Positions 24,314-32,271 of a stretch of DNA of 64,000 nucleotides are shown piece after piece (the first letter of the stretch is position 1; each line of letters begins with the position of its first letter). A program made the translations under genes and the position numbers. The notes under the pieces were generated by a model. It was not told the origin of the DNA. It searched no databases and was given only the letters and a program-made list of their open reading frames with translations. The stretch lies in assembly GCA_964555705.1 (NCBI GenBank), contig CAZKTN010000005.1, positions 1 to 64,000 of the forward strand, in the 5' to 3' direction. The DNA comes from ZLKRG44 sp964555705. GTDB taxonomy: Bacteria; Planctomycetota; Phycisphaerae; Phycisphaerales; SM1A02.

Positions 24314-26259
24314 CGCCCGCTCCCCTGCACAGGGCGAGCGGTGAGCGCATCACGCACGGCACGCACGCACTCCGCCTGAATCTCGCGGTGATCCGGGATG
24401 ATGCGGTCGGCGGCCGTGCGCACCTCGATGATGTGCGCAGCGTGGCGTGCGCCTGCCGGACCCGCTCCGCTGCGGCGCAAGGCCGCACGCACCGCACCTG
24501 CGAAGCCGTGCCCTTCGGAGACATGCTCATGCTCCAGCGAGAACATGGCCGCAGCACCCTCGAAGGTCAGCCCATGCGGCGAGTCGAACCAGGGCGAGAA
24601 GATCGACTGGTGACCGGCGATAGGCAGGAAGCGGAAGATGCCGCCGCCGTCGTTGTTCACGACCACCACGCACATCGGCGCAGGAAGGTCGCGCAGCAGC
24701 GACCACGACGCAAGATCGTGCAGCGCGGCCACGTCGCCGATCAGCAGCAGCACAGGCTTTCCGCTCGCGCGGCAGGCGCCCGCAGCGGTGGCCACGATGC
24801 CGTCGATGCCGCTCGCGCCGCGGTTGGCGATGCACCATGGCGTCGCGTCGCGGTCAGCGTGCATCTCCGCATCGCGCACAGGCATGCTCGATGAGAGCAT
24901 CACGATCGCACCCGCACCGTGCGCCTCGCGCAGCGCATCGCGTGCGGCCATCGGCTCGGTGACTCGGGCACCGTCCTCGCCCGGCGCCGGGCGCCACCGG
25001 TCGCACTCCGCGAGCGCGAGCGCCACTGCACCGTCGGCGCTCCGCCACGCATCGGCGACACCGCTTCGCGGCATCACGCCAGCCAGCGCCGACAGCCGAT
25101 CGGCAAGGCTCTCGGCGCTCGCCCTGAGGAGCGCAGATGCGCACCGCGACGGGTCCATCGGCTCGATGCCGTCGCCGGCCACGACGAGCGCGCATCCCGC
25201 CGACACGGCATCGTCGATCCACTGCTGCACACGCTTGCTGGCGATCCTGCCGCCGATGCGGAGGATCGTGTCCGGCAGGAGCGCATCGCGGACCGGCCCA
25301 TGGGCGGACGAGGACGGTCCGGCCGCGGCGGCAGCGCACAGCACCAGGTCCGCGTGGTGCACAACGTTGGGATGCGATGCGCCGCTGCGGAGGCCGGAGG
25401 TGATGTCGGCCACCACCGGCCACATCAGCGTGCGCGCGATCCGCTCGAGCGCCGCAGCCTCGTCGGGCGAACGCGCACCCCCCGCGACGACAACGCCCCG
25501 CCTCGACTTCCGGAGCTGCTCGAACAGCGCGTCGACCTCCGCGGCTGACGCGGCGCACCATGCCACAGGGACCTCGCCGCGATTCCGCCCGCTGGCTGCG
25601 CGAAGCGGCGCCCACGGAGACCCCGACTCCTGCCACGAGGCAATCCGCGCGGCCGCAGAAGGCTCAATCGCCCATGGCACCGGCACCGGCGCAAGCGGCT
25701 CGCGGAAGCGCCAGTTCACGTGCACAGGTCCTGATGCGCAGCCGATGCCGTGCGCCACATCCCAGGCCCTCGACACCGCATCGAGCGCATCGATCGGCGA
25801 CGCGCCAGGCTCGTCCGGGCACCCGACATCGATGGCCTCACGCACCACCGGCGCAAGCATCCCCGCCTGCGGCACCGACTGGTTCGCCCCGCATCCGTGC
25901 AGCTCCGGTGGCCGGTCCGCGGTGAACAGCAGCATCGGGATCCCATCCATCGACGCCTCAACCGCTGCAGGCAGCAGGTTCGCCACGGCGGTGCCGCTCG
26001 TGGTGATCACCACCGCCGCACGTCCGGTCACCCGCGCTGCACCAAGCGCAAGGAACGCCGCACCCCGCTCGTCGTGCGCCACACGCACATCCACTGCGTC
26101 GCCCGCCGCAGAGTGGGCACGTCCGCACCACGCCGCGGCGGCCGCGGCAAGCGGCGCCGAGCGCGATCCCGGGCACACCACGACAGTGCGGCATCCGCGC
26201 CGGATGCACTCCTCGATCGCGAGCCGCGCCGAGAGATGATTCAGGTTGGGATCGCTCAT
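24310..26259 (-). CDS. menD: SEPHCHC synthase MenD
   Basis: MenD is the thiamine-diphosphate enzyme that adds 2-oxoglutarate to isochorismate. The protein has 649 residues, a little longer than E. coli MenD (556). Visible motifs: CPGSRSAPLA near residue 30, STSGTAVANLLPAAVEAS near 90, then LTADRPPEL, and in the C-terminal ThDP domain a VNNDGGGIFRFLP run with SIFSPWFDSPHGLTFEGAA. It overlaps menF by ATGA at its start and menH by ATGA at its end. Confidence 0.95.
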   Translation of the reverse strand: MSDPNLNHLSARLAIEECIRRGCRTVVVCPGSRSAPLAAAAAAWCGRAHSAAGDAVDVRVAHDERGAAFLALGAARVTGRAAVVITTSGTAVANLLPAAVEASMDGIPMLLFTADRPPELHGCGANQSVPQAGMLAPVVREAIDVGCPDEPGASPIDALDAVSRAWDVAHGIGCASGPVHVNWRFREPLAPVPVPWAIEPSAAARIASWQESGSPWAPLRAASGRNRGEVPVAWCAASAAEVDALFEQLRKSRRGVVVAGGARSPDEAAALERIARTLMWPVVADITSGLRSGASHPNVVHHADLVLCAAAAAGPSSSAHGPVRDALLPDTILRIGGRIASKRVQQWIDDAVSAGCALVVAGDGIEPMDPSRCASALLRASAESLADRLSALAGVMPRSGVADAWRSADGAVALALAECDRWRPAPGEDGARVTEPMAARDALREAHGAGAIVMLSSSMPVRDAEMHADRDATPWCIANRGASGIDGIVATAAGACRASGKPVLLLIGDVAALHDLASWSLLRDLPAPMCVVVVNNDGGGIFRFLPIAGHQSIFSPWFDSPHGLTFEGAAAMFSLEHEHVSEGHGFAGAVRAALRRSGAGPAGARHAAHIIEVRTAADRIIPDHREIQAECVRAVRDALTARPVQGSGR

Positions 26260-27830
26260 ACGGCGCGCGTCGCGGCCGTCACCGACCGCATGATGCGCGC
26301 TCCTTCGCCGTGAGGCGCTGCTGCAGGTGAGGACTGCACCCTCGGCTGCCGGAGCAGCGCGTCGAAGCTCTCAAGCTTGCGCGCAGTCTCGAGCCACTCG
26401 GAGTCAGCCTCGGAGCCCGCAACGATGCCGGCACCCGCAAACGCGGTAAGCGAGTCGCCATCGACAAGCGCGGAGCGGATCCCGACCGCAAACTCGCTCT
26501 CGCGCGCGGTCACCAGGCCCACCGCACCCGCATACATCCCGCGTGGGCTCGGCTCGTGCGCGGCGATGAACGAGCGGGCCTCGCCGAGCGGAAGCCCGCA
26601 CACCGCAGGGGTCGGATGAAGGCGGCCGAGCACAGTGCCGTCATCGACGCCCTCGCGCAGCTCCCCGCTGATCGGCGTCGACAGGTGCTGCACATGCGCG
26701 CACTTGACGATCCGCGGAGACGCCGCCGCCGACAGCTCCGTCGACAGCGGCCGAAGCGCGGACTCGATGCACCGCGTCACGATGTCGTGCTCGCGCCGGT
26801 TCTTGTCCGAGGACATGAGCCTGCCTGCGAGGCTCTCGTCCGAAGGCCCATCCGGTCCGCGCGCGCATGTGCCTGCCACCGCCTCGCTGCGCACCGTGCG
26901 CCCCACCCGGCTGAAGAGCCGCTCGGGGCTCGCGGACACGAACGCGCGTCCAATGCCGCTCTCCACCAGCAGGTGATACGCGTCCGGTTCCTCCTCGCGC
27001 AGCACCGACAGCACATGCACGGGGTCGATCGTGGCATCGCACCCGTATCGGCGTGTCCGTGCGAGCACCACCTTCTCGATTCGGCCAGTCGCGATCGCCG
27101 ACAGCGCCGCATCAATCGCATCCGCCCACCGCGCGGGATCGCCGTCATCGCACAGGCGCCAGCTTCGCGCGCCGGACGAGCCTGGAGCGCACGCCACCGC
27201 AGCGCGCGCACCTGCCACGACATCGCCCGATCGGGCATTCGCTGCGCGCGAGAGATCCGACAGCGCCTCGAGCGTCGGCGCTGCGTTACCCGCACCATTG
27301 ACCGCCAGCACCGCGCCGCCTGGACCTGCACGCCACTCGATCGCGGGCACGATGAGGCGAGTGGTCTCGAAGTCACGCCACTGGTTCCCCGACGTGTGCC
27401 CGTTGCGGAATGGCTCCAGCACGATCACTGCCGGGTCCATTGGCTCGTGCGATGCGGCATCCGGCGCGCTGGCCCTACCGCCGGATGCTGTCACCACACC
27501 GCTGAGTGCGGGATGCCTCCAGTCATGGGTGCTCAGCGCCCATCCGGTGCCCGCAAGCTCACGGACTCCATCCCGGCTGCGAAAGAGCATTCGACGCCCC
27601 GCCGGCGCGCTCGCAAGCCAGTTCAGCGCCACCGACGTCGGCGCGAAGGGCCCATCCGGCATGGTCGAGCAGTCCACCGCCGCTTCCACGCGCACAAGCC
27701 CGCGACGGGGCAGGGATACTGCGCCGCACATGTGCTGCAGCCGGTCACGCAGCGCCCCAAGGGCGTCCTGGTACGCGAACTGGCCTTGCAGGCGCTCGGC
27801 GCACACCGTGGGTGTCAGTCGCGCTCGCAT
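26256..27830 (-). CDS. menF: Isochorismate synthase MenF
   Basis: MenF converts chorismate to isochorismate, the first committed step of classical menaquinone synthesis. This 524-residue protein has the chorismate-binding domain in its C-terminal half: KVVLARTRRYG, FVSASPERLFSR, SEAVAGTCARG, NRREHDIVTRC, HLSTPISGEL, LHPTPAVCGLP and GMYAGAVGLV. The first 230 residues are more variable, as usual. It is the first gene of the operon menF-D-H-B-A-C. ATG 27830 is preceded by TAGGAT 12 nt upstream on the minus strand. Confidence 0.93.
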   Translation of the reverse strand: MRARLTPTVCAERLQGQFAYQDALGALRDRLQHMCGAVSLPRRGLVRVEAAVDCSTMPDGPFAPTSVALNWLASAPAGRRMLFRSRDGVRELAGTGWALSTHDWRHPALSGVVTASGGRASAPDAASHEPMDPAVIVLEPFRNGHTSGNQWRDFETTRLIVPAIEWRAGPGGAVLAVNGAGNAAPTLEALSDLSRAANARSGDVVAGARAAVACAPGSSGARSWRLCDDGDPARWADAIDAALSAIATGRIEKVVLARTRRYGCDATIDPVHVLSVLREEEPDAYHLLVESGIGRAFVSASPERLFSRVGRTVRSEAVAGTCARGPDGPSDESLAGRLMSSDKNRREHDIVTRCIESALRPLSTELSAAASPRIVKCAHVQHLSTPISGELREGVDDGTVLGRLHPTPAVCGLPLGEARSFIAAHEPSPRGMYAGAVGLVTARESEFAVGIRSALVDGDSLTAFAGAGIVAGSEADSEWLETARKLESFDALLRQPRVQSSPAAAPHGEGARIMRSVTAATRAV

Positions 27831-27842
27831 CGGAATTGGGCG

Positions 27843-27848
27843 ATCCTA
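27843..27848 (-). promoter_or_regulatory. menF: Putative -10 box of the men operon
   Basis: TAGGAT on the minus strand ends 12 nt before the menF ATG. No clear -35 is seen at the usual spacing. Confidence 0.5.
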
Positions 27849-27889
27849 CGTGTCCATGGCCGCCCCACACGTCGAGCGTTCAAATCATT

Positions 27890-27918
27890 TTGAAATGTCA
27901 TTAGTTATTGGACATAAA
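27890..27918 (+). promoter_or_regulatory. rnd: Probable promoter of rnd in an AT-rich spacer
   Basis: TTGAAA (27890-27895), 17 bases, then CATAAA (27913-27918) form a plausible sigma-70-type promoter in one of only two AT-rich spacers of the window. Transcription would begin near 27925, favouring ATG 27969 over GTG 27924 as the start codon. The -10 overlaps the 10-mer TTATTGGACA (27905-27914), which recurs upstream of xerC. Confidence 0.45.
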
Positions 27919-27968
27919 GAAGTGTGCTCGGACGGGTCTCCCCGCACCGATACCTTGCATGGCTCGCG

Positions 27969-29237
27969 ATGAACTACCGGCGCAGAAAGCGGGCAATCCA
28001 CCATGCGGAGGCGCACGCTGACGGCACATCGGCCGCAGCGGCGCGCGTGCTCTCGGAGCCTGGTGTCCCCCAGGGCGATGCGCAGCTCATCGAGAGCGAT
28101 GCGCAGATCCCGGAAATCGTGGAGCACATCCGCTCCCATGGCGTCTTCGCGTTCGACACGGAGTTCATCGGCGAGGAGACCTTCCACCCGAGGATCTGCC
28201 TGATCCAGCTCGCGACGACGGAACGGGTCTCGCTGATCGACCCGCTCCGCATCGGAACCGACGCGCTCAAGCCGGTGTGGGAGTGCGTCTGCGACCCGTC
28301 GCTCCTCACGCTGGTGCACGCGGGAGGCCAGGACGTGGACGCGGCCCAGCGCGGCGCCGAGATGCGAGCTTCAAACGTCGTCGACACGCAGATCGCGTCG
28401 GCATTTGTGGGCATGCCCTGGCCCACGAGCCTCGGCAACATGGTGGAGGGGCTGCTCGGACACCGGCTCAACAAGGCACACACATTCACGGAATGGGATG
28501 CGAGGCCGCTGACCCGGAGCCAGCTCGGCTACGCCGCCGACGACGTGCGCTACCTGCCGCTCGCATGGACAAGGCTGTCTGAGCGCCTCGCCGAACGAGC
28601 GCGCATGCCGTGGGCTCTCGCCGAGAGCGCCGCGAGCATCCGCGCAGTGGAAGGGTTCGACCCGGAGAGCCACGTGCGCCGTGCGTGCCGAGGTCTGTCG
28701 CTGCGCCCGCGCGTGATGACCATACTGCGGGAGCTCGTCGTGCTGCGCCACACGATGGCGGGCGAGCTCAACAAGCCGCCACGCGCGGTGCTGCCGGATG
28801 GGCCGATGCTCGAGATCGCACGCCACAAGCCGGAGTCGGTTGCTGAACTCGCGGAGGTGCGCGGGATGCCTCGGCCCATCGTGCAGTCGCATGGCGAGCG
28901 CATCCTTGCGACGGTTGCGCACGCAAAGGGGCTGCCTCTCGAGCATGACCGCATCTGGGCACCGCCGGAGGAGACATCCGAGGACCGCATGCGCATCGAT
29001 GCCCTGTGGTCTGTGGTGACGATGCGCTGCATCGCGATGGGCATCGCTCCCGGGATCCTCCTCACGCGCGCCGAACTTTCGCGCTGGTACATCGCGCGCA
29101 AGGGCGGCTCTGGCGCGCCGCTGTTCCCTGCGGACGACTGGCGGCGCGATGCGCTCGGCGACTGGATCGAGCGGTTCGTGGCCGGCGAGGGCACGCTCTC
29201 GCTCAGATGGTCCGATCAGGGACCCGCCGCGACCTAG
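27969..29237 (+). CDS. rnd: Ribonuclease D with HRDC domain
   Basis: RNase D is a 3'-5' exoribonuclease that trims tRNA precursors and other stable RNA. From ATG 27969 this protein has 422 residues; GTG 27924 would add 15. The DEDDy nuclease motifs are present: FDTEFIGE (Exo I), HAGGQDVD (Exo II) and YAADDVRYL (Exo III, with the Tyr). An HRDC-like helical domain follows at about residues 265-340 (LNKPPRAVLPDGPMLEIA, ELAEVRGMPRPIV), then a C-terminal extension of about 80 residues. It is divergent from menF. Confidence 0.9.
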   Translation: MNYRRRKRAIHHAEAHADGTSAAAARVLSEPGVPQGDAQLIESDAQIPEIVEHIRSHGVFAFDTEFIGEETFHPRICLIQLATTERVSLIDPLRIGTDALKPVWECVCDPSLLTLVHAGGQDVDAAQRGAEMRASNVVDTQIASAFVGMPWPTSLGNMVEGLLGHRLNKAHTFTEWDARPLTRSQLGYAADDVRYLPLAWTRLSERLAERARMPWALAESAASIRAVEGFDPESHVRRACRGLSLRPRVMTILRELVVLRHTMAGELNKPPRAVLPDGPMLEIARHKPESVAELAEVRGMPRPIVQSHGERILATVAHAKGLPLEHDRIWAPPEETSEDRMRIDALWSVVTMRCIAMGIAPGILLTRAELSRWYIARKGGSGAPLFPADDWRRDALGDWIERFVAGEGTLSLRWSDQGPAAT

Positions 29238-29240
29238 GAT
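29235..29240 (+). promoter_or_regulatory. Putative -10 box for the CoaBC-like gene
   Basis: TAGGAT overlaps the rnd stop codon (TAG) and ends 10 nt before ATG 29251. Confidence 0.4.
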
Positions 29241-29250
29241 CTGACGCCCC

Positions 29251-30525
29251 ATGAGCACGTGGAACCCAGCACCGCCTCCAGAGTCGCCGCTTGGCGACCA
29301 TGCCGTGGCAGTGGAGGGCACCCACCTCGCCGGCCGCAACATTGCGCTGCTCGTGACTGGCGGCATCGCGGCGATGAAGGCGCCCATGCTCGCGCGCAGC
29401 CTGCGCCGTCAGGGCGCAACCGTCACCTGCCTGCTGAGCGACGAGGCGCTGCGCTACGTCACCGAGGACACGCTCGCCTGGGCCTCCGACAACCCCGTGG
29501 TGACGCGGCTATCCGCCCGCGCGGAGCACCTCGGCGACGGCATCAGGTTCGACGCGTACCTGATCGCGCCCGCGACCTACAACACGATCAACAAGGTGGC
29601 GTGCGGCATCGCGGACGGCATCGTGACCGCCACGCTCGCCTCGGCACTCGGGCGCCTCGAGCGCGGGCAGACGAAGGTCCTCGTGTGCCCGACGATGCAT
29701 GGCTCGATGCACACGCACATCCTCACCGAGAGCCTGCAGCGACTGCAGCGCCTTGGGGTGATCGTCGTGCCGCCGCGCGAGGAGAACGGCAAGCACAACC
29801 TGCCCGACGAAGGGCCGATCGTTGCCGCCGTGTGCCGCGCGGTAAGCACCTCACCCCTGCGCGGACGGCGCATCCTCGTGACGGGCGGCCCTGTTCCTGC
29901 ACGGCTCGATGACGTGCGCGCGGTGTCCGCAATGTCGTCGGGATCGACCGCGATCGCCATCGCCACAGACCTCGCGCTTCGCGGCACGGACGTGAGCCTT
30001 GTGCTGGGCGCAGGCGCGATCGATCCTCCCTCGTGGCTCTGCGCCTGGCGCGTGGCGGACATCGGCGGGTACCGGGACCTCCTCAAGCGCATCCTCGACC
30101 AGCAGCCTCATGATGCCGCGGTGCTCGCCGCCGCCGTCGCGGACTTCGAGCCCGCAGAGCTGGCGCCCGGCAAGCGGCCCTCCGACAGCGAGTGGAGCCT
30201 CACGCTGCGCCCGACCGCCAAGGTCATTGACGCGCTGCGCACCGAGAGGCCCGGTCTCCACATCGTTGGCTTCAAGCTCGAGTCTGGCGTGGAGCATGGC
30301 GCGCTGATGGCCACCGCATGCGAGCGCGCATCGCGGCATGGCGCCTGCGTCGCCAACCACAGCGAGGACTACGTGGCGCGCGAGCACGGCACCACGAGGC
30401 ACATCGCGTGGCTTGCGGTGCCCGGCTGCGAGCCGCAGCGACTGGAAGGCAAGCGCGCGATCGCCGATGGCATCGCGAACCACCTCGAGCGCACGCTGTC
30501 GAGCCACCGCTCAGCGTCGGCGTAG
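29251..30525 (+). CDS. coaBC: CoaBC-like phosphopantothenoylcysteine decarboxylase/synthetase flavoprotein
   Basis: This 424-residue protein has the two-domain plan of CoaBC, which makes 4'-phosphopantetheine for coenzyme A. The flavoprotein half opens ALLVTGGIAAMKAPMLARSL, with a His in AEHLGDG at the place of the catalytic His, and has APATYNTINKVACGIADGI. The synthetase half has ILVTGGPVPARLDDVR, SAMSSGSTAIAIA and AAVADFEPAELAPGK. Several motifs are unusual: canonical PxMNxxMW is PTMHGSMH here, PASANT reads PATYNT, and SNRSSGKMG reads SAMSSGSTA. It may be a working but divergent CoaBC, or a paralogue with another job. A TAGGAT box lies 10 nt before the start. Confidence 0.75.
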   Translation: MSTWNPAPPPESPLGDHAVAVEGTHLAGRNIALLVTGGIAAMKAPMLARSLRRQGATVTCLLSDEALRYVTEDTLAWASDNPVVTRLSARAEHLGDGIRFDAYLIAPATYNTINKVACGIADGIVTATLASALGRLERGQTKVLVCPTMHGSMHTHILTESLQRLQRLGVIVVPPREENGKHNLPDEGPIVAAVCRAVSTSPLRGRRILVTGGPVPARLDDVRAVSAMSSGSTAIAIATDLALRGTDVSLVLGAGAIDPPSWLCAWRVADIGGYRDLLKRILDQQPHDAAVLAAAVADFEPAELAPGKRPSDSEWSLTLRPTAKVIDALRTERPGLHIVGFKLESGVEHGALMATACERASRHGACVANHSEDYVAREHGTTRHIAWLAVPGCEPQRLEGKRAIADGIANHLERTLSSHRSASA

Positions 30526-30528
30526 GAC
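30523..30528 (+). promoter_or_regulatory. Possible -10 box for the metallophosphoesterase gene
   Basis: TAGGAC, one base from TAGGAT, overlaps the stop codon of the preceding gene and ends 6 nt before GTG 30535. Confidence 0.3.
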
Positions 30529-30534
30529 CGAACT

Positions 30535-31143
30535 GTGGCAGCGCAGGTCTGGGTCACGGCCGACACGCACTTCGGGCACGATGCAGCGATCGGCCTCTTC
30601 TCTAGGCCCGTGCGCGACGTGCGCGAGATGGACGAGCTCATGCTCGAGCGCATCAACGCGCATGTCGGCAAGCGGGACAGGCTGCTGCACCTCGGCGACT
30701 TCATGGGTCCCATGGCGTGGTCCGGCGACGAGGGCAAGGCGAGCGTTGCCCGTGCGCGCGAGCTCCGCAGCCGCATCAGGTGCAGGAAGGTGGAGCTGGT
30801 GCGCGGCAACCACGACCCAGCCAAGCGCAGCTTCGCGCGCATCTTCGATGCCGTGCACGACATCCTCTCCTTCCGCGGATGGAGCGGAGGCGACGAGCGC
30901 ATCGTCTGCTGCCACTACCCGATGCGCTCATGGCAGGGCATGTGGAACGGGGCGCTGCACCTCTATGGGCACGCGCATGGGGCGGCGACCGAGGAGGGAA
31001 GGTCGTGCGACGTTGGCGTCGACTGCTGGGAGCTCGGTCCCGTGCCGCTCGACCGCGTGTGCGACATGCTGCTGTCGCGGCCGGCGCCTGTGCGCGGCGA
31101 CACGGAGTCGCTGCGCCAGCCCTCGCGCACCGCGCTACCCTGA
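30535..31143 (+). CDS. Calcineurin-like metallophosphoesterase
   Basis: This 202-residue single-domain phosphoesterase has every metal-binding motif of the superfamily: TADTHFGH (DxH), HLGDFMG (GD), VRGNHDP (GNHD), CCHYPM (H) and YGHAHG (GHxH). Its short length and the DTHFGHDAAIGL opening match the small cytoplasmic phosphoesterases annotated near phage and bacterial housekeeping genes. The substrate is not predictable. It starts at GTG 30535, nine bases after the CoaBC-like gene, and may be cotranscribed with it. Confidence 0.85.
   Translation: MAAQVWVTADTHFGHDAAIGLFSRPVRDVREMDELMLERINAHVGKRDRLLHLGDFMGPMAWSGDEGKASVARARELRSRIRCRKVELVRGNHDPAKRSFARIFDAVHDILSFRGWSGGDERIVCCHYPMRSWQGMWNGALHLYGHAHGAATEEGRSCDVGVDCWELGPVPLDRVCDMLLSRPAPVRGDTESLRQPSRTALP
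31136..31141 (+). promoter_or_regulatory. Putative -10 box for the small lipoprotein gene
   Basis: TACCCT overlaps the preceding stop codon and ends 7 nt before ATG 31149. A GAGG run in the gap could instead act as a ribosome binding site. Confidence 0.3.
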
Positions 31144-31148
31144 GGCGC

Positions 31149-31436
31149 ATGACGATGCGACTCCGCACTGGCCGACCGCTCCTCGCACTCTCGCTCGCCG
31201 GCGCGGCGATGCTCGCCGCGTGCGGCACGGAGCGCAGCGTCAACGTCGAGGGCGACTCCAACGACCGCTTCGCCTCCGTGGCCGGTGGACAGCGCCAGGG
31301 CTACTGGGGTGTGGGAGGGGAGCAGGCGGAGCTGCTGGGCACGAACCTCGCGGACCGTTCCGACGAGGACCCGACGGTGACCGATCCCGACTTCCCTGCG
31401 ATGGGCAACATGCCGGGCTTCGGCCCAAACTGGTGA
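31149..31436 (+). CDS. Small lipoprotein of unknown function
   Basis: This 95-residue protein has a clear lipoprotein signal: basic residues (MRLRTGR), a hydrophobic core and an AMLAAC lipobox, cleaved before Cys25. The mature part, about 70 residues, is acidic, Gly-rich and low in predicted structure (GQRQGYWGVGGE, DRSDEDPTVTDPDF, NMPGFGPNW). No family is recognized. The start ATG 31149 is fixed by the signal peptide; the frame stays open upstream as far as 30717, inside the phosphoesterase gene. Confidence 0.7.
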   Translation: MTMRLRTGRPLLALSLAGAAMLAACGTERSVNVEGDSNDRFASVAGGQRQGYWGVGGEQAELLGTNLADRSDEDPTVTDPDFPAMGNMPGFGPNW

Positions 31437-31442
31437 CGCTGG

Positions 31443-31458
31443 GCGCCGCGCGCGGCGC
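31443..31458. terminator. GC-rich palindrome between convergent genes
   Basis: A perfect 16-base palindrome (two 8-base arms, GCGCCGCG and CGCGGCGC) lies in the 51-base spacer between the converging lipoprotein genes. It can fold into a strong hairpin but has no T-run, so its role as a terminator is tentative. Confidence 0.35.
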
Positions 31459-31487
31459 GGACGCGGCGAACCTGCTGCCGGCCCCGT

Positions 31488-32261
31488 TCAGCGCTCGATG
31501 CGCGTGGCGGGACCGGAACCGGTGGGCATGGCATCAGCCGGAGTGCCCGGCTTCCAGCTCTTGCTGAAGAATGACCCGTCCTCGGTTGGCTCGATCACCG
31601 ACGACCATCCGTCGGCCCACACGATGCGGCAGCTCTCGCCGTCCAGCTGCCACGTGCCCAGGTGCACGTCGTCGATCGACTTCATCGCGCTCCCGTCGGA
31701 GCGGAGCGCCATGAAGAGCTCGTAGCGGGAGCCGGGCAGCGCGCCCGGGATCGACCACACGCCGGCGTAGCGCTGCATGGGTCCCTCGACCTTGACCGCC
31801 TGCCCGAAGTTCGTTGGCGTTGCGCTCGCCGGAACGCCGGGTCCGTACGAGTACTTCTCGTATCCGGAGTGGCCTCGGCGCACGGCGTCGATCCATCCAT
31901 CGGTCCACCGCACGATGAGCACGCCGTTCTCGATCATCCACCGGCCGCGCTCGCCTTTCGCGCCGTCGTCGCCCTTCCACCATGTGCTGACTGCGGCACC
32001 GTCAGGCTGCAGCACCACGTTGAAGAGCTCGTTCTCGGTGTCGGTGAGGCTCCATGTGCCGACGGCCTCCGTGCGCGAGATGGCGCCCGCGGTGACCGGC
32101 GAACCGAGCGCGGGTCCCGAGCGCTGGCTCGGCGGCAGCGACACCGACCTCGGTGCGGGATCGCATGCGATGCACACGACCGACGCGAGCAGCGCGCACG
32201 GCAGTGCAAGCCACGGCTTGTGCGGGGCGTGAGGGATCCGCGGTGCGGGGCGCAGGTGCAT
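31488..32261 (-). CDS. Putative lipoprotein with two tandem WWx-like repeats
   Basis: This 257-residue exported protein starts at ATG 32261, 10 bases after recD. The signal peptide (PHKPWLALPCALLASVVCIAC) ends in a Cys but has a weak lipobox, so lipid anchoring is likely rather than certain. The mature part holds two related units of about 90 residues: GTWSLTDTENELFNVVLQPDG, with GRWMIENGVLIVRWTDGW and YGPGVPASATPTN; and GVWSIPGALPGSRYELFMALRSDG, with GTWQLDGESCRIVWADGW and WKPGTPADAMPTG. These look like twin small beta domains. I do not recognize the family. A TAGGAA run overlapping the recD stop ends 7 nt before the start. Confidence 0.7.
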   Translation of the reverse strand: MHLRPAPRIPHAPHKPWLALPCALLASVVCIACDPAPRSVSLPPSQRSGPALGSPVTAGAISRTEAVGTWSLTDTENELFNVVLQPDGAAVSTWWKGDDGAKGERGRWMIENGVLIVRWTDGWIDAVRRGHSGYEKYSYGPGVPASATPTNFGQAVKVEGPMQRYAGVWSIPGALPGSRYELFMALRSDGSAMKSIDDVHLGTWQLDGESCRIVWADGWSSVIEPTEDGSFFSKSWKPGTPADAMPTGSGPATRIER

Positions 32262-32271
32262 GGGCGGATTC

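Noticed and set aside
27924..27968. GTG 27924 as the rnd start
   Set aside because: The predicted transcript start is near 27925, which would leave this codon out; the extra 15 residues are not typical of RNase D. ATG 27969 is preferred, though not proven.
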